From Enterocloster lavalensis (GTDB taxonomy: Bacteria > Bacillota > Clostridia > Lachnospirales > Lachnospiraceae), in contig NZ_CABJCG010000016.1 of assembly GCF_902364025.1 (NCBI RefSeq), positions 1-64,000 of the forward strand: 64,000 bases of DNA. Reading direction: 5' to 3'. Of the stretch, positions 60,800 through 64,000 are shown in pieces; the stretch's first letter is position 1, and each line of letters starts with the position of its first letter. Below the pieces are notes generated by a model, which saw nothing but the letters and a program-made list of their open reading frames with translations, did no database searches and had not been told where the DNA came from. The translations under genes and the position numbers were made by a program.

Positions 60800-61978
60800 A
60801 TGAGGCAAAAAAGAATAAGCGCGGTCTGCCTGGCCCTGGCAATGGGAACGGGATTGGGCGCGGGAACCGGAACGGCCCTGCCCTTAACCGCCCTGGCCGG
60901 CAGCCCGGAGTTCGCCTACACGGCGGAGAAATGGGCTTCCCTGCGGGACGACAAGCTGGAGTTCGGGGAGATCGCCGACCTGGTTCACGAGTACAACAAC
61001 ACGGTGATCCAGAATCAGATCGAGTACAAGGATTACCGGGATCAGGATAAGGACGATATTTCCGACGACTATTACGAGGCGGCCCAGGACATTTTAAATA
61101 ATCTGGATTACCCGGACCCGGACGAGGCCGGGTTCGCCAGCCGTTTGAGCTCCTATCTGAGCAGCAAGGTCCAGGCCGACAACCTGATGGAAAAGGGCGA
61201 CGACAACGTGGACGACGGGGAGATCAAGAAGCTGGGCTACGACAAGACAGAGGCGGGTCTGGTGAAGAGCGCCCAGGAGCAGATGATCAGCTACTGGAAG
61301 CAGGTCTACAGTCTGGACAGTTTAAACGCGTCCAAACAGCAGGCGGAGCTGTCCCTGCAATCCGTGAATACCAAACTGGCCGCGGGTATGTCCGTCCAGT
61401 CTGAGCTTTTGACCGCCCGGGACGCGGTGGATTCGGCCCAGGCCTCCATCATTTCCGCCCAGAGCGGAGTTGACAAGACGAAGGAGAGCCTGTGCCTGAT
61501 GCTGGGCTGGACCTACGGGGCCGCGGTGGAGATCGGGCCGCTCCCGGAACCGGAGCTGGACCGGATCTTGGCCATCGACCCGGAGGCGGATGTGGAGCGG
61601 GGGCTTGCGAACAGCTACAGCCTGAAAATCCTGCAAAAGCAGCTGGCCAACGCAGCCTACGGCTCCACCAGAGACAAACTGGAGCAGTCCTTAAAGAGCC
61701 AGCGGGAGTCCGCGGCCAACGGCATCAAGAACTCCTACCGGAATCTGCTGCTGGCGAAGGACAATTACGACCAGGCGCTGCAGGCGTTTGCCCTGGAACA
61801 GGACAATATGCGGGCGGCGGAGACGAAAATGGCGGCCGGGACCATTACCCCCAACGCGTACCAGAAGCAGCAGATGTCCTACGCCGTGGCGGAGACTTCG
61901 GTTAAGACCAAACAGCTGGACCTGCTGAATGCCCAGGTGGATTACGACTGGGCTGTGAACGGCCTGGCCGGGTCCTGA
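60800..61978 (+). CDS. TolC/OEP-like secreted protein 1
   Basis: 392 residues. Signal peptide (about 1-34, cleavage near ALAGS). Long alpha-helical coiled regions with the paired layout of the outer-membrane efflux family: LNASKQQAELSLQSVNTKLAAGMSVQSELLTARDAVDSAQAS and, in the second half, LLLAKDNYDQALQAFALEQDNMRAAETKMAAGTITPNAYQKQQMSYAVAET. In TolC these regions form the periplasmic tunnel. I see no clear beta-barrel segment. GGAGGTACCCCCT before the ATG. Third gene of the efflux operon. Confidence 0.82.
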   Translation: MRQKRISAVCLALAMGTGLGAGTGTALPLTALAGSPEFAYTAEKWASLRDDKLEFGEIADLVHEYNNTVIQNQIEYKDYRDQDKDDISDDYYEAAQDILNNLDYPDPDEAGFASRLSSYLSSKVQADNLMEKGDDNVDDGEIKKLGYDKTEAGLVKSAQEQMISYWKQVYSLDSLNASKQQAELSLQSVNTKLAAGMSVQSELLTARDAVDSAQASIISAQSGVDKTKESLCLMLGWTYGAAVEIGPLPEPELDRILAIDPEADVERGLANSYSLKILQKQLANAAYGSTRDKLEQSLKSQRESAANGIKNSYRNLLLAKDNYDQALQAFALEQDNMRAAETKMAAGTITPNAYQKQQMSYAVAETSVKTKQLDLLNAQVDYDWAVNGLAGS

Positions 61979-61993
61979 CGGGGAGGTGGACGG

Positions 61994-63250
61994 ATGAAAT
62001 GGAATGTGAGCGGGCAAAAATGCCTGCGGTACGAGGGAACGGAAGGCCCGGTACGCGGCGGTCGGAAACCGCGCAGTAGGGCAGCGGCAGTGACAGTGAC
62101 CGCGGCCCTGATGGTTCTGCTCTGCTCTGCGCTGTCGATCGGCGGGGCGAATACCGCCTTGGGGGCGGAGACAGGGGCGGAAATAGAGGTGGAAACAGGG
62201 GCGGAAACAGGGGCAAAAACAGGGACGCGGGTGATCCAGTACCAGGACCTGCGGGAGCTGCTGAAGGCCGGAAATCCGGGGTTAAAGGAAAAGATAGACG
62301 ACTACAACGACAACGTGCAGACCTACCAGGACATGCGGGATGCCTTTAAATGGGAGCAGTGGGACATGGAGAGCAAAGCGGAGGATATGAAGGATTCGGA
62401 CGCCGCCGCCTCGTCCCTTTACGCCTCCAACGCGGCTATGCTGAAGAGCTCCGCCCGAAACATGTATAAACAGATTGACAAGATGACAGGGGAGAAAAAC
62501 ACCCGCTCCCTGGAGAAGGAGGCCGACTCCCTGACCATGGCCGCCCAGGCGCTGATGAACTCCTACAACCAGATGGCGGTAAACGCCCGGGCAAAGGCCA
62601 AATCCGCGGAGGCGGCCCTGGCCTCCTGGGAGGCCGTCAAAGCCCGGTATTCCATCGGTTCGGCGACCCTGGCGGACGTGCAGGCGGCCGAGCAGCGTTT
62701 GACAAATGCGCGCAATGCGGCGGCCTCCATGGAGGAACAGGCTGCCCAGCTGAAGGCCGATCTTCTGCTTCTGCTGGGTATGGAGCCGGGGGCCCAGGTG
62801 GAGATCGGAGCCGTTCCCGCGCCGGATTTGGAGGCCGTGGCCGCCATCGATGTGGAGGCGGACCGGAACAAGGCTCTGGGCAACAACAGTTCCGTGCTCA
62901 GCGCCCGCCACGCAAAGGCGGTGGGAACCGCGGCCCAGAACCGCCGGGAAAAGCAGGTGAACCAGGCCGAGGGCGAGGCGGAAGCGGACTTAAATTCCCT
63001 GTACCAGACGGTGGTGGAGAAGCGCACAGCCTACGAGGGGGCCGCGGCCTCCTGGGAGAGCGCGCAGATGATCTACAACTCCCTGCAAAACAAGCAGAGC
63101 GCCGGAATGCTGACAAACACCGAATATCTGGAGGGGGAAGCTTCCTACCTGGAAAAACAGGCGGCCTGGGAGAGCGCGTCCATGGCGCTGCGGCAGGCTT
63201 ATGAGAATTACCGGTGGGAGGTGATGGGGGTGTCGGAGGCCAGGCAGTGA
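61994..63250 (+). CDS. TolC/OEP-like secreted protein 2
   Basis: 418 residues. Signal peptide with core VTVTAALMVLLCSALSIGG, short Glu/Thr repeats (TGAEIEVETGAETGAKTG), then helical coiled regions similar in layout to the preceding protein: ASWEAVKARYSIGSATLADVQAAEQRLTNARNAAAS and SAQMIYNSLQNKQSAGMLTNTEYLEGEASYLEKQAAWES. Paralogue and tandem partner of the gene at 60800 (15-base gap). GGGGAGG before the ATG. Last gene of the operon. Confidence 0.82.
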   Translation: MKWNVSGQKCLRYEGTEGPVRGGRKPRSRAAAVTVTAALMVLLCSALSIGGANTALGAETGAEIEVETGAETGAKTGTRVIQYQDLRELLKAGNPGLKEKIDDYNDNVQTYQDMRDAFKWEQWDMESKAEDMKDSDAAASSLYASNAAMLKSSARNMYKQIDKMTGEKNTRSLEKEADSLTMAAQALMNSYNQMAVNARAKAKSAEAALASWEAVKARYSIGSATLADVQAAEQRLTNARNAAASMEEQAAQLKADLLLLLGMEPGAQVEIGAVPAPDLEAVAAIDVEADRNKALGNNSSVLSARHAKAVGTAAQNRREKQVNQAEGEAEADLNSLYQTVVEKRTAYEGAAASWESAQMIYNSLQNKQSAGMLTNTEYLEGEASYLEKQAAWESASMALRQAYENYRWEVMGVSEARQ

Positions 63251-63437
63251 ATGGCAAAAATGAATTAAAAATCCCCTGGGGGAATACCGCCGGATGAAAC
63301 GGCAGTATGAAGCCTTTGAGAAGGTATGTACCAAGGACTTGGACGGACCTCCCGGCTCTGTATTGGAGACATTTTACCAGAAATGCAGCAGGAAGGCGGG
63401 AAAAAACAATAAAGCCGGATATTCTTTGCCGTGTTTA

Positions 63438-63466
63438 TTACAATGTATAGAGATATGCTGTATAAT
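63438..63466 (+). promoter_or_regulatory. Promoter of the contractile-sheath gene
   Basis: TTACAA (63438-63443), 17-base spacer, TATAAT (63461-63466). The stretch 63251-63437 holds only a weak small frame from 63294 and no terminator I can name. Confidence 0.6.
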
Positions 63467-63540
63467 GATATTCTAGGCTTCACAAAAGAGAGGAGGGATC
63501 TGGTTTCATTGGGCATGGCAGAAAATGAAGCTAGGAATAT

Positions 63541-64000
63541 ATGGCAGAATATTTATCACCAGGCGTATATGTGGAAGAATTTGAATCCGGGGCAAAACCG
63601 ATGGAGGGCGTTGGGACCAGCACAGCCGGATTTGTAGGACTGGCGGAGCGGGGACCGGTTGTGGGGCTTCCGCAGCTGGTGAACAATTTTTCCGATTTTA
63701 AGAGAATCTATGGGGGATATTTATCCGATCATGAGTTCGGCGGGTACCGGTTCCTCGCCAATGCGGTGGAGTCGTTTTTTGCGAACGGCGGGTCGCGCTG
63801 TTTTGTGATGCGGGTGGCGCCAAGGGATGCCAAACATGCGCAGGGCGCGGCCGGGGGTGTTTCCTTTACCGCCCGTAACCCAGGGCTCTGGGGAAATGAT
63901 ATTACCATCTCCATCCGTCCTTCCAGCAAGGCCAAGACTCAGGTACTGAAGGTGGAGAACGGAACCTACAGAGTGAAAAGCAGCGTGGGCTTTCATCCGG
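63541..64000 (+). CDS. Contractile tail sheath protein, 5' part (runs off window)
   Basis: At least 153 residues, open to the window edge. Start AEYLSPGVYVEEFESGAKPMEGVGTSTAGFVGLAERGP is the N-terminus of phage tail sheath / contractile injection system sheath proteins; RFLANAVESFFANGGSRCFVMRVAP and ARNPGLWGNDITISIRP continue the family pattern. It would form the contracting outer tube of a tail or injection device. The ATG at 63541 has AGGA five bases before it. Own promoter, so probably the first gene of a cluster to the right. Confidence 0.88.
   Translation, partial: MAEYLSPGVYVEEFESGAKPMEGVGTSTAGFVGLAERGPVVGLPQLVNNFSDFKRIYGGYLSDHEFGGYRFLANAVESFFANGGSRCFVMRVAPRDAKHAQGAAGGVSFTARNPGLWGNDITISIRPSSKAKTQVLKVENGTYRVKSSVGFHP

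Noticed and set aside
63294..63476. 60-codon frame before the sheath promoter
   Set aside because: Ribosome site is poorly spaced, no family recognised, and it runs through the -35/-10 of the next gene.

Overview
The window looks like chromosome of a moderately high-GC, low-outer-membrane (monoderm) Clostridia member, most like Lachnospiraceae. Reasons: class III fructose-bisphosphatase, strong AGGAGG-type ribosome sites with frequent TTG/GTG starts, WalR-type direct repeats in front of NlpC/P60 hydrolases, SwrC-type RND pump, HAAS/DUF1700 and DUF1848 proteins, and tRNA genes without encoded CCA. Protein names rest on motif and family recognition from the translated sequence; no database search was run. 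Layout: (1) 1-8.8 kb: the 3' end of a group II intron at the left edge, a metallo-beta-lactamase-fold hydrolase, an unknown protein plus signal peptidase I, fbp with a HAAS-domain membrane protein, a TIM-barrel sugar isomerase, and two paralogous secreted SH3-NlpC/P60 cell-wall hydrolases that share a promoter/operator design. (2) 8.8-21.6 kb: a circularly permuted cofactor-independent phosphoglycerate mutase, a LysR regulator, a beta-CASP/MBL protein carrying an in-frame minisatellite, an AraC-type membrane sensor-regulator divergent from an iron/polyamine-type ABC importer with two different ATPases, and an AlkC-like DNA glycosylase. (3) 21.8-27.9 kb: a LysR gene flanked by two related carboxylate transporters (one with an alpha/beta hydrolase, the other with a PrpF-type isomerase); both flanking promoters carry the same 42-bp operator. 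(4) 28-33.4 kb: a Ser/Asn/Gln repeat protein, rhodanese, two metallophosphoesterases, an RNA methyltransferase, a papain-like lipoprotein and the XTP/dITP pyrophosphatase. (5) 33.4-36.5 kb: a probable type I toxin-antitoxin locus bracketed by 20-bp direct repeats, five tRNA genes (Pro, Gly, Arg, His, Gln), and a Mef-like MFS exporter preceded by a leader peptide with alternative RNA pairings. (6) 36.6-54.4 kb: Ada-AlkA fusion plus Ogt (alkylation repair), small alarmone synthetase, glutaredoxin/LysR pair, topoisomerase III with a repeat insertion, thioesterase, C45 acyltransferase, TspO, DUF1848 protein, ferritin-like/MerR pair, TetR-methyltransferase operon, MATE pump, HicAB. (7) 54.5-63.3 kb: a two-component system divergent from an RND efflux operon (adaptor, pump, two TolC-like proteins). 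(8) The right edge enters a contractile-tail sheath gene with its own promoter, probably the start of a phage tail or extracellular contractile injection system. The strongest candidates for something new are the permuted phosphoglycerate mutase, the twin-operator carboxylate regulon, the leader-peptide-controlled exporter, and the short toxin/antisense RNA module between direct repeats.
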